Source: Nitrosomonadaceae bacterium (GTDB taxonomy: Bacteria > Pseudomonadota > Gammaproteobacteria > Burkholderiales > Nitrosomonadaceae). From it: a stretch of 45,725 bases of DNA. Positions 9,885-18,972 of the stretch are shown piece after piece. The stretch is from the NCBI GenBank assembly GCA_014237605.1, contig JAAZZR010000006.1:1-45725 (forward strand). Reading direction: 5' to 3'. The position numbers and the translations under genes were made by a program. Under the pieces are notes generated by a model that ran no database searches, had not been told where the DNA came from, and saw only the letters and a list, made by a program, of their open reading frames with translations. Every line of letters starts with the position of its first letter. The first letter of the stretch is position 1.

Positions 9885-10278
9885 ATTTAATATAAACGTT
9901 TAACCTAAAAATTGCAAGCCACTTGTCTCTAAGAAAAAAGGAAACTCCGAAAGATGCTGAACCAGCAGAAAATAGCGTCACATTATAAATATAATAAAGA
10001 AGAGAAGTACTATGTACTGATATTATCAAGACAAATGAAGCAAGCTAGATCGATTACTACTATTTTACAAAGGTAGTCTCAAGAACGCACCGAAAAATTC
10101 CTTTACCATTTTCTTCGATGCATACATGGCCACTGATAATTAGAAAGAATAGTTATCAACACTATTATAAGGATAATTATCTCTCAATAACTTACTGAAA
10201 ACAGAGTAAGATTTATTTGAGCATGGTTAAATATAGTAAACTTAATTTTATTCTTCAGAAGATTTACAGCTGGTTCTC

Positions 10279-10313
10279 TTGTCCACAGTAACTGTGGATA
10301 AGTTTGTGGATAA
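10279..10313. promoter_or_regulatory. DnaA-box cluster
   Basis: TTGTCCACA (10279-10287), TGTGGATAA (10293-10301) and TGTGGATAA (10305-10313), then AT-rich sequence; a near-match TTATCAACA lies at 10153-10161. Confidence 0.6.
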
Positions 10314-10821
10314 GTTGCATTTAAAGTCGTTAAGCTACCATTTAATAAGGATATTTATTAATTAGATTAAATTTTAAACTAAGAATTTATTGTTTAAAAA
10401 CAATAGGTTATTTTAACAATCAAGACCCATGCGGGTTTGCGCCATATGTTTATGCAATAAAGGCATTAAATGTGGACTACTACGTAGAATCTCTATCAAG
10501 CTGTACCTCTATATGACCCTATATAGACCCATTGATCCAATTTGTCGTCTGACACACAGGCATTTTTTGACCCATCGATATTTATTCTCGATTGACTGAC
10601 AGGAAATATCTGACTCTTTGGTGTAATGACAAGAAAGCCAACCTTAAGCGGGTAGGTAAAAAGGCAAAGACTGTCAATAATAATTAATATATGAAGAGAA
10701 GGTAGTAATTAAACTTAGAAATTAAATTGTTAACGGACAACTTAGACTAAAAAATTAAATATGATGAATCGGTAGAACAACCCTTAATCATTATTCATTA
10801 CTAACAAATTTACTTAAAAAT

Positions 10822-11103
10822 CTAATTTTTATCAGCAGCAGCAGCAGCAGCAGCTCCCATCAGCTGCGCTTTCGATTTTCTACCAGGGGCTGCAGGAGGA
10901 ATATACCCAGCTATCCGGCAACTAGTTCCTTCAATTGTCTTCCCCTTCTCATGCCTAATTAAATGGCATGTCATTATCTCTCCCTTCGTAGCAAGCTCTT
11001 CCAAATGAAGACGAACATTAGCGAGAGAAATGCCTGTAGCGGTAGCAATCTCCATATCAAGCTTTTCACCATTCTTTTTCAGGTACTGTAGAATTTCATC
11101 CAT
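10822..11103 (-). CDS. Small winged-helix/ArsR-like DNA-binding protein with C-terminal poly-alanine
   Basis: MDEILQYLKKNGEKLDMEIATATGISLANVRLHLEELATKGEI fits a winged-helix fold; C-terminal A7 encoded by GCT repeats. Confidence 0.65.
   Translation of the reverse strand: MDEILQYLKKNGEKLDMEIATATGISLANVRLHLEELATKGEIMTCHLIRHEKGKTIEGTSCRIAGYIPPAAPGRKSKAQLMGAAAAAAADKN
10833..10853. repeat. (CAG)7 trinucleotide microsatellite
   Basis: Seven uninterrupted CAG units read directly, encoding seven GCT alanine codons on the minus strand. Confidence 0.95.
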
Positions 11104-11570
11104 AGGGTCATCACTAAAACATTTTGGTGGATAGGTCTCTAAATTGTATCTATGATACTGCCAATTAATTTATACAAATTTTCTGATTATATTCAGACAG
11201 CCATGAATAGCTTGAAGGCGGCGCTGCTAACCCTTATACAAATTAAATCTGGAAGCCTGTAATTCTACCATATTTTTATTTATCTGAGTAATCTGTTCTC
11301 TCTATATCAACAAAGATCGGGCCTATTGATTCATTGCTACTAACATCATACTAGTACATCTCACAAAAAATAAAGAGAACCAGGTTGGGCAAATACTCTA
11401 AGCGGGCTTGATAGATTAGGCCATAAAAAGATAGCTACTTATAGGCAGCCTCATTGGAACAACCTGCTTCAGAATACCTCGCGCGCATGAAAATATATCC
11501 GTTATACTTTGCTCAAGGTTAGACTTCCCCTAAATTGTAATAATAAAAATTAAAAAAATCGCAAGTCGTC

Positions 11571-12551
11571 ATGGATGACAGCTTGTTTTCAACAACTCTA
11601 GGATACTCTTCTAATTTTTCTATGGCCTCAGGATCAAAGAAAATTATTATTGCAGCATTAATAGGCAATGCGCTGATTTCCATAACGAAATTTGTTGCCG
11701 CAAGTATAACTGGCAGCTCTGCTATGTTATCAGAGGGAATCCACTCTGTAGTCGATACAGGAAATCAGATTCTTCTTCTCTACGGATTAAAACGTGCAGC
11801 ACAGCCTGCAAGTCCACAGTTTCCATTTGGGCATGGAAAAGAAATATATCTATGGAGCTTTGTTGTTGCCATTCTAATTTTTTCTGTTGGTGCTGGAGTT
11901 TCGATTTATGAGGGCGTTTATCATATCCGTCATCCCTCCGCACTACATGATCCTACAATTAATTATATTGTGCTTGGACTTGCTATGATTTTTGAAGGAG
12001 GCGCTCTTTATTTTGCCTTGAAAGAATTTAATAAAGTCAGGGGACCATATAGCTATGTTGAAGCTGTCCAACGGGGAAAAGACCCTTCTATGTTCGTGGT
12101 TCTATTTGAAGACTGCGCCGCTATGCTTGGATTATTTGTGGCCCTTGTAGGAATCATATTGGCACAAATTACGGGAGATCCATTATGGGATGGAGTTGCC
12201 TCTGTCATTATCGGACTAATTCTAGCTTTCACTGCTGCTTGGCTGGCTCATGAAACAAAAGGTCTCCTGATCGGAGAGGCCGCAAATAAAGACATAGTCG
12301 AGGGTATACATAAAATCGCATCAGAGCAGGAATCAATTGAAAAAATAAATGAGGTTCTTACACTACATATGGGTCCAGAATTTATTCTGGTTAATATGAG
12401 TATTTCTTTCAAGAGTCATCTGCCTGTTGGTAACATAGAAAAAGCAATAGAAATTATCACAAAAAATATTAAAGAAGAATTCCCTATAGCAAAGAAAGTC
12501 TTTATTGAAGCTGAACCAGCCAAATTAGAACCTAATAAAGACTCAATTTAA
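11571..12551 (+). CDS. Cation diffusion facilitator (CDF) family transporter
   Basis: CDF signatures SSAMLSEGIHSVVDTGNQILLLYGL and FEDCAAMLGLFVALVG; C-terminal cytoplasmic domain. Confidence 0.9.
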   Translation: MDDSLFSTTLGYSSNFSMASGSKKIIIAALIGNALISITKFVAASITGSSAMLSEGIHSVVDTGNQILLLYGLKRAAQPASPQFPFGHGKEIYLWSFVVAILIFSVGAGVSIYEGVYHIRHPSALHDPTINYIVLGLAMIFEGGALYFALKEFNKVRGPYSYVEAVQRGKDPSMFVVLFEDCAAMLGLFVALVGIILAQITGDPLWDGVASVIIGLILAFTAAWLAHETKGLLIGEAANKDIVEGIHKIASEQESIEKINEVLTLHMGPEFILVNMSISFKSHLPVGNIEKAIEIITKNIKEEFPIAKKVFIEAEPAKLEPNKDSI

Positions 12552-12596
12552 TACCGCAACATTTTGACCATGCACTAAACCCTAATAAAACTCTTT

Positions 12597-12636
12597 TGCG
12601 ACAATCCGTCGCACTCAAAAAATAAGAAGTTATGCT
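12597..12636 (+). promoter_or_regulatory. Candidate promoter/operator of the cytochrome c peroxidase gene
   Basis: Palindrome TGCGAC-AATCC-GTCGCA (12597-12613); its GTCGCA arm sits 17 bp from TATGCT (12631-12636). Confidence 0.35.
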
Positions 12637-12731
12637 AGAATCTGCGGCCATTCTGATAAATTAGTTATTTTTTTGATTGATTTGTCAGACCTAATTAATT
12701 TGACTTTAACTAAGCTTTAAGGAGTATACAT

Positions 12732-13727
12732 TTGATCTTGAAAACACTATTTACGGCGTTACTATCCTGTAACCTTTTTTTCTTTTCTTCTGTTTCATTC
12801 GCAGAAGAGCCTATTAAACCGATTAAAGCAGCCGTACCTAAAGATAAGGGGATGGTTGAGCTAGGAAAAATGCTATTTTTTGATCCGCGCCTGTCTAAAT
12901 CTGGATTTATTTCCTGTAATTCTTGTCATAATCTAAGCATGGGCGGGACAGACAATATAAAAACCTCTATAGGACATAAATGGCAACAAGGTCCTATTAA
13001 TGCGCCAACAGTACTAAATTCCAGTATGAATTTAGCTCAATTCTGGGACGGTCGTGCCAAAGGCTTAAAGGAACAGGCAGGAGGACCAATTGCCAATCCC
13101 GGTGAAATGGCATTTACTCATAAGCTAGCTGTAGATGTTTTACATTCCATTCCACAATACCGTGGCCGTTTTAAACAAGTATTTGGAGCAGAAAATATTT
13201 CTATAGATATGGTAACGGACGCTATTGCGGCATTTGAAGAAACTCTAGTTACACCTGATTCAAGATTTGATAAATGGCTTAAGGGCGACAAAGAAGCTAT
13301 TGATCAAGCCGAGCTAGAAGGTTATAAATTATTTAAAGAAAGTGGCTGCGCTTCTTGCCACCATGGTACAGCTGTTGGTGGAGCCTCTTTCCAAAAACTG
13401 GGAGTTCTCGCCCCCTACAAAACTACAAGTAAGGCAGAGGGGCGTAAAGAGGTAACCGGTAAAAATACAGATCGTTTTGTATTTAAGGTGCCAACTCTTC
13501 GTAATATAGAACTAACTTATCCCTATTTTCATGATGGTGCAGTAGCCACCTTAGAAGAGGCAGTGAATAAAATGGGCCAGTTACAACTAGGGATTGATTT
13601 TAGTACTGAAGAAAATGCTAAGATCGTGGCATTTTTAAAAACATTAACTGGAAAGCAACCTGATTTTAAATTGCCAGCCCTTCCACCTTCCGTAAATGAA
13701 ACTCCGAGACCCGTACCATTTGATTAA
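12732..13727 (+). CDS. Di-heme cytochrome c peroxidase (CcpA/MauG family)
   Basis: CNSCH and CASCH heme motifs, LGKMLFFDPRLSKSGFISCNSCHNLSMGGTDN; TTG start after AAGGAG. Confidence 0.9.
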   Translation: MILKTLFTALLSCNLFFFSSVSFAEEPIKPIKAAVPKDKGMVELGKMLFFDPRLSKSGFISCNSCHNLSMGGTDNIKTSIGHKWQQGPINAPTVLNSSMNLAQFWDGRAKGLKEQAGGPIANPGEMAFTHKLAVDVLHSIPQYRGRFKQVFGAENISIDMVTDAIAAFEETLVTPDSRFDKWLKGDKEAIDQAELEGYKLFKESGCASCHHGTAVGGASFQKLGVLAPYKTTSKAEGRKEVTGKNTDRFVFKVPTLRNIELTYPYFHDGAVATLEEAVNKMGQLQLGIDFSTEENAKIVAFLKTLTGKQPDFKLPALPPSVNETPRPVPFD

Positions 13728-13749
13728 TGTATTAGAATAGGTCTACTCT

Positions 13750-13787
13750 AAATACAATTGGCAACCTTAAGGTTGCCAATTGTATTT
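13750..13787 (+). terminator. 38-bp perfect palindrome, probable terminator of the cytochrome c peroxidase gene
   Basis: AAATACAATTGGCAACCTT|AAGGTTGCCAATTGTATTT; 19-bp arms, no spacer. Confidence 0.7.
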
Positions 13788-13814
13788 TAGGTAAGACAAA
13801 TCAAATAAATTAAT

Positions 13815-14204
13815 ATGAATAAACTATTATTAATTCTAATTCTGACAATCATCAGCAGTAATGTATTAGCCGATTGGACACTTGTGCGAACCGGGAAAGA
13901 GTCCGATGAATATGTAGACTCAGCAACTATCCGCATATCAGGCAATCTAGCCAAGATGTGGAGCCTGACAAATATCTCAAAAAATATAAAAAATATAAGG
14001 CCGGGAGAAAAAGCTTTTGCTGTTAAAACAGTGCGCGAATATGACTGCAAAGAGCATAAAAGCAGAGCACTTTTTGTTGCTTGGTATAACGATTATATGG
14101 GAACTGGTGGAATTGAGCGTTCGTCTGAAAGTCCTGATGCAAAGTGGAAAGAAGTAACGCCAGGTATCAGAGAGTCTAGCTGGAAAATAGCATGTGGAAA
14201 ATAG
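13815..14204 (+). CDS. Secreted surface-adhesin E-like protein
   Basis: Signal peptide then DWTLVRTGKESDEYVDSATIRISGNLAKMWSLTNI...VREYDCKEHKSR pattern. Confidence 0.7.
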   Translation: MNKLLLILILTIISSNVLADWTLVRTGKESDEYVDSATIRISGNLAKMWSLTNISKNIKNIRPGEKAFAVKTVREYDCKEHKSRALFVAWYNDYMGTGGIERSSESPDAKWKEVTPGIRESSWKIACGK

Positions 14205-14228
14205 AGTAATTTAGAATAATTCAGAGTT

Positions 14229-14564
14229 TTAGTCTGGAGGACTAAACTGCCTATTATTTAAATTATATTTACTCTTACCCCAACATTGACCGCCTTCAAA
14301 AGTAGAAGATATTACGCTTTTATCCTGAATTTCAAATGTAGTTTCGCAAGTAATTCTTTCTTCTATCAATCCAAACATAGCTGTATCTGATTTAGAGTAC
14401 ATTAGAAATCTACTATCTCCAGACCCATGAATCTTAGATGGGATACCCCACGTTCTAATTAATTCAGCTTCAGGTATTCCATGATAAGACTCGACTATGC
14501 TGTTATAGGCTGTAAACGTTGCGCAGCCAGATAATATAAACCCAAATAATGCTATTATTTTCAT
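14229..14564 (-). CDS. Hypothetical lipoprotein
   Basis: MKIIALFGFILSGCAT lipobox; ESYHGIPEAELIRTWGIPSKIH. Confidence 0.65.
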   Translation of the reverse strand: MKIIALFGFILSGCATFTAYNSIVESYHGIPEAELIRTWGIPSKIHGSGDSRFLMYSKSDTAMFGLIEERITCETTFEIQDKSVISSTFEGGQCWGKSKYNLNNRQFSPPD

Positions 14565-14648
14565 CGTTATTAATTGCAAACCTATTAGTCACAGTTATTC
14601 TTCGCGGGCAGTTGTATATTATTGAGAACCAACTTTTAGTATAAAGCA

Positions 14649-14681
14649 GATATTTTATGGATATTTTATGGATATTTTACG
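14649..14681. repeat. 11-bp tandem repeat, three units (gatattttatg)
   Basis: Direct reading; the third unit differs at one base. Confidence 0.8.
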
Positions 14682-14710
14682 CTAGAAGTAGAAAACTGGT
14701 AGCAATTCAA

Positions 14711-14745
14711 AAAAAAATGAGCAGGCTGTTAAGCCTAACTCATTG
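14711..14745 (-). terminator. Rho-independent terminator of the tRNA gene
   Basis: Minus strand GAGTTAGGCTTAACAGCCTGCTC followed by ATTTTTTTTT. Confidence 0.7.
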
Positions 14746-14751
14746 AATTAA

Positions 14752-14827
14752 TGGTGGCGAATCAGGGATTTGAACCCCGGACCAACGGATTATGATTCCG
14801 CTGCTCTAACCACTGAGCTAATTCGCC
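14752..14827 (-). tRNA. tRNA with CAU anticodon (Met, or possibly tRNA-Ile2 read with lysidine)
   Basis: GGCGAATTAGCTCAGTGGTTAGAGCAGCGGAATCATAATCCGTTGGTCCGGGGTTCAAATCCCTGATTCGCCACCA; all arms and CCA encoded. Confidence 0.95.
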
Positions 14828-15059
14828 ACTTGAAACTACCTTTACTAAAAACGCCCTATGATTATAGAGAACATCATCAGGGCGCTAATTGTAACCCGAA
14901 ATAAACTTGTTTGGCACTGTTACTGTGCGCACGTTTGGGCGATATAAAGATTTAATACGATTATTCTACAATACTCCTACAGAATTCTTGCATCCCATCT
15001 TGGCATTAAATCAGCCTTGCTTTATCGCGACATATGCTAAGCACCTGTATAATCTATTT

Positions 15060-16229
15060 ATGAAATTTGATGTTGTAATCATTGGGGGTGGAATTGTTGG
15101 CTCAAGCTTGGCCCTAGCACTTAAAGATAGCGGCCTAAATATAGCATTGATCGAATCACGCCCCCCCTCCACCTTCCCTGACGATAAAAGCTGGGACAAT
15201 AGAATCTATGCAATTAGCCCTGGTAGTGTCTCATTTCTAGAAGATCTAGAAGTTTGGACAGCAATTAACAAAGATCGAATTACTCCAGTCCATGACATGG
15301 AGATATTTGGTGATGATGATTCTGCACGTCTAAATTTCAGCGCTTACGATGCAGGAATGACAGAACTAGCATTTATAGTTGAAAACCGACAACTGCAAAC
15401 AGCGGCATGGAATGAACTGGAAAAACAGAGCGCAAAAATAGAAATTTTCTGTCCTATGCAATGCACTTCCATAGAATGGGATGAAACTCATGCTAGTGTT
15501 CAGCTGTCAGATGGACAGTTATTACAAACCGCCCTTGTTATTGGTGCGGATGGTGTAAATTCGTGGGTACGAAATCAAGCAAAAATTGAAGTCTCGCAAC
15601 ACTCATATCAACAAAATGGAATTGTGGCAAATTTCAGTACAGAATTATCTCATCAGAATATTGCCCGTCAATGGTTCCGTCGTGATGGGATACTCGCCTT
15701 ATTACCTTTACCTAGCAAAATGGTATCTATGGTGTGGTCAGCAAATGAAGAACAGTCTACTCGCCTAAATAGCTTATCTGAGGAAGAAGTCTGCCAACAG
15801 GTTGAAGAGGCCTCTAGTCATTCCCTAGGCAAGTTACAACTCATTACTAAGCCTGTTTCTTTTCCACTAAACTCTGTACATGTAAAGAATTTGATAAGCC
15901 CTCGTCTCGCACTTATAGGAGATGCTGCTCACGGCATTCACCCTCTTGCTGGGCAGGGTGTAAATCTTGGCCTACGTGACGCACGTAAATTAGTATCAAC
16001 TATTATTGAACGGGGAGCCAGATCTGATTGTGGCGATTATATGCTGCTTCGCCAGTACGAGCGGGCGCGAAAGGAAGATATTCTAGCGATGGAGTTTGCT
16101 ACAGATAGTTTACAAAAATTATTCAGCAATAAAAATCCAACACTTACTCGTCTCCGTAATTTAGGACTGGGACTCACTAACGAATTTCCATTATTAAAAA
16201 AACGTCTCATACAGCATGCACTAAATTAA
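15060..16229 (+). CDS. UbiH/UbiF-family FAD-dependent hydroxylase (ubiquinone biosynthesis)
   Basis: MKFDVVIIGGGIVGSSLALAL Rossmann motif, GDAAHGIHPLAGQGVNLGLRD; the track start at 14907 is too early. Confidence 0.9.
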   Translation: MKFDVVIIGGGIVGSSLALALKDSGLNIALIESRPPSTFPDDKSWDNRIYAISPGSVSFLEDLEVWTAINKDRITPVHDMEIFGDDDSARLNFSAYDAGMTELAFIVENRQLQTAAWNELEKQSAKIEIFCPMQCTSIEWDETHASVQLSDGQLLQTALVIGADGVNSWVRNQAKIEVSQHSYQQNGIVANFSTELSHQNIARQWFRRDGILALLPLPSKMVSMVWSANEEQSTRLNSLSEEEVCQQVEEASSHSLGKLQLITKPVSFPLNSVHVKNLISPRLALIGDAAHGIHPLAGQGVNLGLRDARKLVSTIIERGARSDCGDYMLLRQYERARKEDILAMEFATDSLQKLFSNKNPTLTRLRNLGLGLTNEFPLLKKRLIQHALN

Positions 16230-16267
16230 GAAATTAATATAATTATTCATAAATTTGACTACGTGAT

Positions 16268-16978
16268 ATGCACATTAAAATACTATTTTTCTCTCTACTA
16301 ATATTTATATATTCTGGTATAGCGAACGCGGATGAAGCATCATTAAAAAAATCACTCGCCCCTTATTTTCCCAATGAAAAAATTGAAGTACTAAAGAAGA
16401 TTCCTTCTCTACAGCTATATGAAATCACGGTTGGAGATCAGATTTTGTATGTTGATGAGAAGGCAAAATACTTGTTTTCTGGCCATCTTTTTGATTTAAA
16501 GAATGAAAAAAATCTCACTGAAGAACGTTTACAAGAAATAAAAAGTGCGCGAAAGGTGGATATTAATTCTCTACCCTTTGAATATGCAATTCAAGAAGTT
16601 AAAGGGAACGGAAAACGGAAACTTGTTATTTTTTCTGATCCTAATTGCGGCTACTGCAAGCGCCTAGAAAAAGAGTTGATTCATATTAATAATGTCACAA
16701 TTTACACATTCCTCTACCCGATTCTCAAGGGATCCAAAGAAATTTCTGAAACAATATGGTGTTCAGATGATAAGCTAAAATCCTGGAATAATTTCATGCT
16801 AAATGGTACAACTCCTACCGGAAGAAATTGTGAGGCACCAATTGATGTGCTCCTCAAAATTGGAAAACAGCATGGATTTAATAGTACTCCGACAATAGTT
16901 TTCGCTAATGGAAAAGTTGTACCGGGAATGATATCTGCAGAAATAATTGAGAAAAAACTAAATGAGTCTACAAACTGA
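16268..16978 (+). CDS. dsbC: Thiol:disulfide interchange protein DsbC
   Basis: FSDPNCGYCKRLEKEL active site, DsbC N-terminal domain. Confidence 0.9.
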   Translation: MHIKILFFSLLIFIYSGIANADEASLKKSLAPYFPNEKIEVLKKIPSLQLYEITVGDQILYVDEKAKYLFSGHLFDLKNEKNLTEERLQEIKSARKVDINSLPFEYAIQEVKGNGKRKLVIFSDPNCGYCKRLEKELIHINNVTIYTFLYPILKGSKEISETIWCSDDKLKSWNNFMLNGTTPTGRNCEAPIDVLLKIGKQHGFNSTPTIVFANGKVVPGMISAEIIEKKLNESTN

Positions 16979-16981
16979 TTA

Positions 16982-17030
16982 GGCAGGAAAGGCAACTTAT
17001 TGAATTAAACCTTTCCGCCCATAATTTTTT
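16982..17030 (+). terminator. Candidate terminator downstream of dsbC, overlapping the mltA 3' end
   Basis: GGCaGGAAAGG ... CCTTTCCgCC then ATAATTTTTT. Confidence 0.4.
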
Positions 17031-18220
17031 GGCATGAGTACCCACATTTTTCCAGTTTGTTTCATTTTTCCGGCCTGGTCTGCAGCTTCTTTCCCGAAGC
17101 CCCAAAAAAAATCTCCACGAACACCACCTTTGATGACACCACCGGTATCTTGAGCTACCATTAACCGATCAAGTTTCTTACTACTATTAGGCCATGTGGT
17201 TGAAAGAAATACTGGCGCGCCCTGTGGGACAGCACGAGGATCAATTGCAAGGCTTCTTCCTCCAGTTAAGGGAACTCCAAGCGCCCCAATTGGCCCCGAT
17301 ATGCCTGCAGGTAGTTCACGAAAAAAAACATAGCTTGGATTCTGATGTAGCAGTTCATTCAATTTTTTAGAGTTCCTTATACCCCAAGCTTTAATTCCTT
17401 GCATAGAGGCCTTAGCCAAAGGTAGCTCTCCGCGTTTAACCAGTAATTTCCCAATAGATTGATAGGGATGGCCATTTTGATTATGGTAACCTACCCGCAC
17501 AATCTCACCACTGTCCATTTCTATCCGTCCTGATCCTTGAATTTGCAGGAAAAATAACTCAACAGCATCCTCAACCCATAAAAGTTCATGCCCTTGTAAA
17601 GGAGATGGGTCACTCTCGATCTCTGCACGACTGTAATAGGAAACTATTTTTTGACCTTCTAGTCTCCCTCTTAACCGTAAATGTTTAAGCTTTGGGTGTG
17701 CATTTCCCAAATCTACAACAAGTAACTCTTTGGGCGACTTATAGAGAGGGAAACGATATCGATCTGATAATTTACGACTGCCTTTTAATAAGGGCTCATA
17801 ATAACCAGTAATAAGGCCATCACTGCTACCATTAGAATTTAATACCTGATGTGGCTTAAAATTATGTTCAAAGAATTTATGTAATATAGCGTTATCATTT
17901 CTCGGTATTGAGGTCGCAAGTTCACAAGGTCTCATCCATAGCTTCTGATTCCTTAAAACTCTACAGCTCTGTAAAAAAGCATCTAAAGCTAGACGAATGT
18001 CGTCGCCCCTCCACCCGGGCAATGTATTCCAATTAGTTACTTTTAATGTTGCCACATCTGGTGAGACAACATGAGGCGGAATAACTCGTGAGACAGTATG
18101 AGGTGGAACTACTGGTGTTAGCGACCCTTTTGGATCAGAAAAAGGAATTATTGGTCCAGTTGAGCACGCATTAAGAAACAGTATAAGTGTGGCACTATAA
18201 AATCTTAATTGGTTTTTCAT
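16997..18220 (-). CDS. mltA: Membrane-bound lytic murein transglycosylase A
   Basis: LITGYYEPLLKGSR, LLWVEDAVELFFLQIQGSGRI, VAQDTGGVIKGGVRGDFFWGFG. Confidence 0.95.
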   Translation of the reverse strand: MKNQLRFYSATLILFLNACSTGPIIPFSDPKGSLTPVVPPHTVSRVIPPHVVSPDVATLKVTNWNTLPGWRGDDIRLALDAFLQSCRVLRNQKLWMRPCELATSIPRNDNAILHKFFEHNFKPHQVLNSNGSSDGLITGYYEPLLKGSRKLSDRYRFPLYKSPKELLVVDLGNAHPKLKHLRLRGRLEGQKIVSYYSRAEIESDPSPLQGHELLWVEDAVELFFLQIQGSGRIEMDSGEIVRVGYHNQNGHPYQSIGKLLVKRGELPLAKASMQGIKAWGIRNSKKLNELLHQNPSYVFFRELPAGISGPIGALGVPLTGGRSLAIDPRAVPQGAPVFLSTTWPNSSKKLDRLMVAQDTGGVIKGGVRGDFFWGFGKEAADQAGKMKQTGKMWVLMPKNYGRKGLIQ

Positions 18221-18270
18221 TGAATATTAGTTAAAGTTGTACTTTATAAATATACAGGAATCATTAAAAA

Positions 18271-18372
18271 ATGTGGGTAATACTATTAGAAATATTTGTG
18301 GCAGTAACATTAGCATTCATTATCATATGGTGGACTGTCCCTCGAAAGAAAAATGATAAGAAGAAAGACTGA
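18271..18372 (+). CDS. 33-aa single-TM small protein with basic tail (absent from the ORF track)
   Basis: ATG...TGA encodes MWVILLEIFVAVTLAFIIIWWTVPRKKNDKKKD; AGGAA upstream. Confidence 0.55.
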   Translation: MWVILLEIFVAVTLAFIIIWWTVPRKKNDKKKD

Positions 18373-18490
18373 TATTAAATATTAAAATATCCCTGGTTCC
18401 TACTAGTATCTACAAATACAATTTATATTCATTTATGATTCCCTGTTAAGGAGCATAATAAATCTCTACTCTCTTATAGTTAGTAGCAGA

Positions 18491-18877
18491 TTAATTCTGT
18501 GTAAAGAATTTCATAGTAAGCATTCCCAGTACTGTCATCATCAGCGAACCAAAAATATGAGAAGAAATAATGGCGAAAGCCCAGCTATACTGCTCGCGTA
18601 ATAACAACGTAACAGTTTCAACAGAGAATGTAGAAAAAGTAGTCAGGCCACCTAAAAACCCAGTAATAATAAACAACCGAGCCTCTGTAGGTACTGTGGT
18701 GTTCTGAAAAAAATATTCGGCTGCTATGCCGATGAAATAGCAACCAATCAGATTTGCCGCCAAAGTACCCAAAGGAAGAATCGGGAAGATTGCGTTTAAC
18801 ATCAAACCAAATCCCCAGCGAAGCCATGCTCCTAATGCCGCACCCACTCCTATTGCAATTAACGCGTAGACACCCAT
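18491..18877 (-). CDS. crcB: Fluoride exporter CrcB/FluC
   Basis: GAALGAWLRWG, PLGTLAANLIGCYFIG, TGFLGGLTTFSTFSVET. Confidence 0.95.
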   Translation of the reverse strand: MGVYALIAIGVGAALGAWLRWGFGLMLNAIFPILPLGTLAANLIGCYFIGIAAEYFFQNTTVPTEARLFIITGFLGGLTTFSTFSVETVTLLLREQYSWAFAIISSHIFGSLMMTVLGMLTMKFFTQN

Positions 18878-18972
18878 TCGCTACCCAGAAATTAATAATT
18901 TTTGAAGATACAGTAATAATAAGCACTGATTATCATATCGGAACCCACATAAAGTTCATGCGAGCATGGCCC

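Noticed and set aside
10590-10690. Possible decayed coding fragment ending ..LTLWCNDKKANLKRVGKKAKTVNNN*
   Set aside because: No start codon, short, no identifiable family; cannot distinguish a relic from chance.
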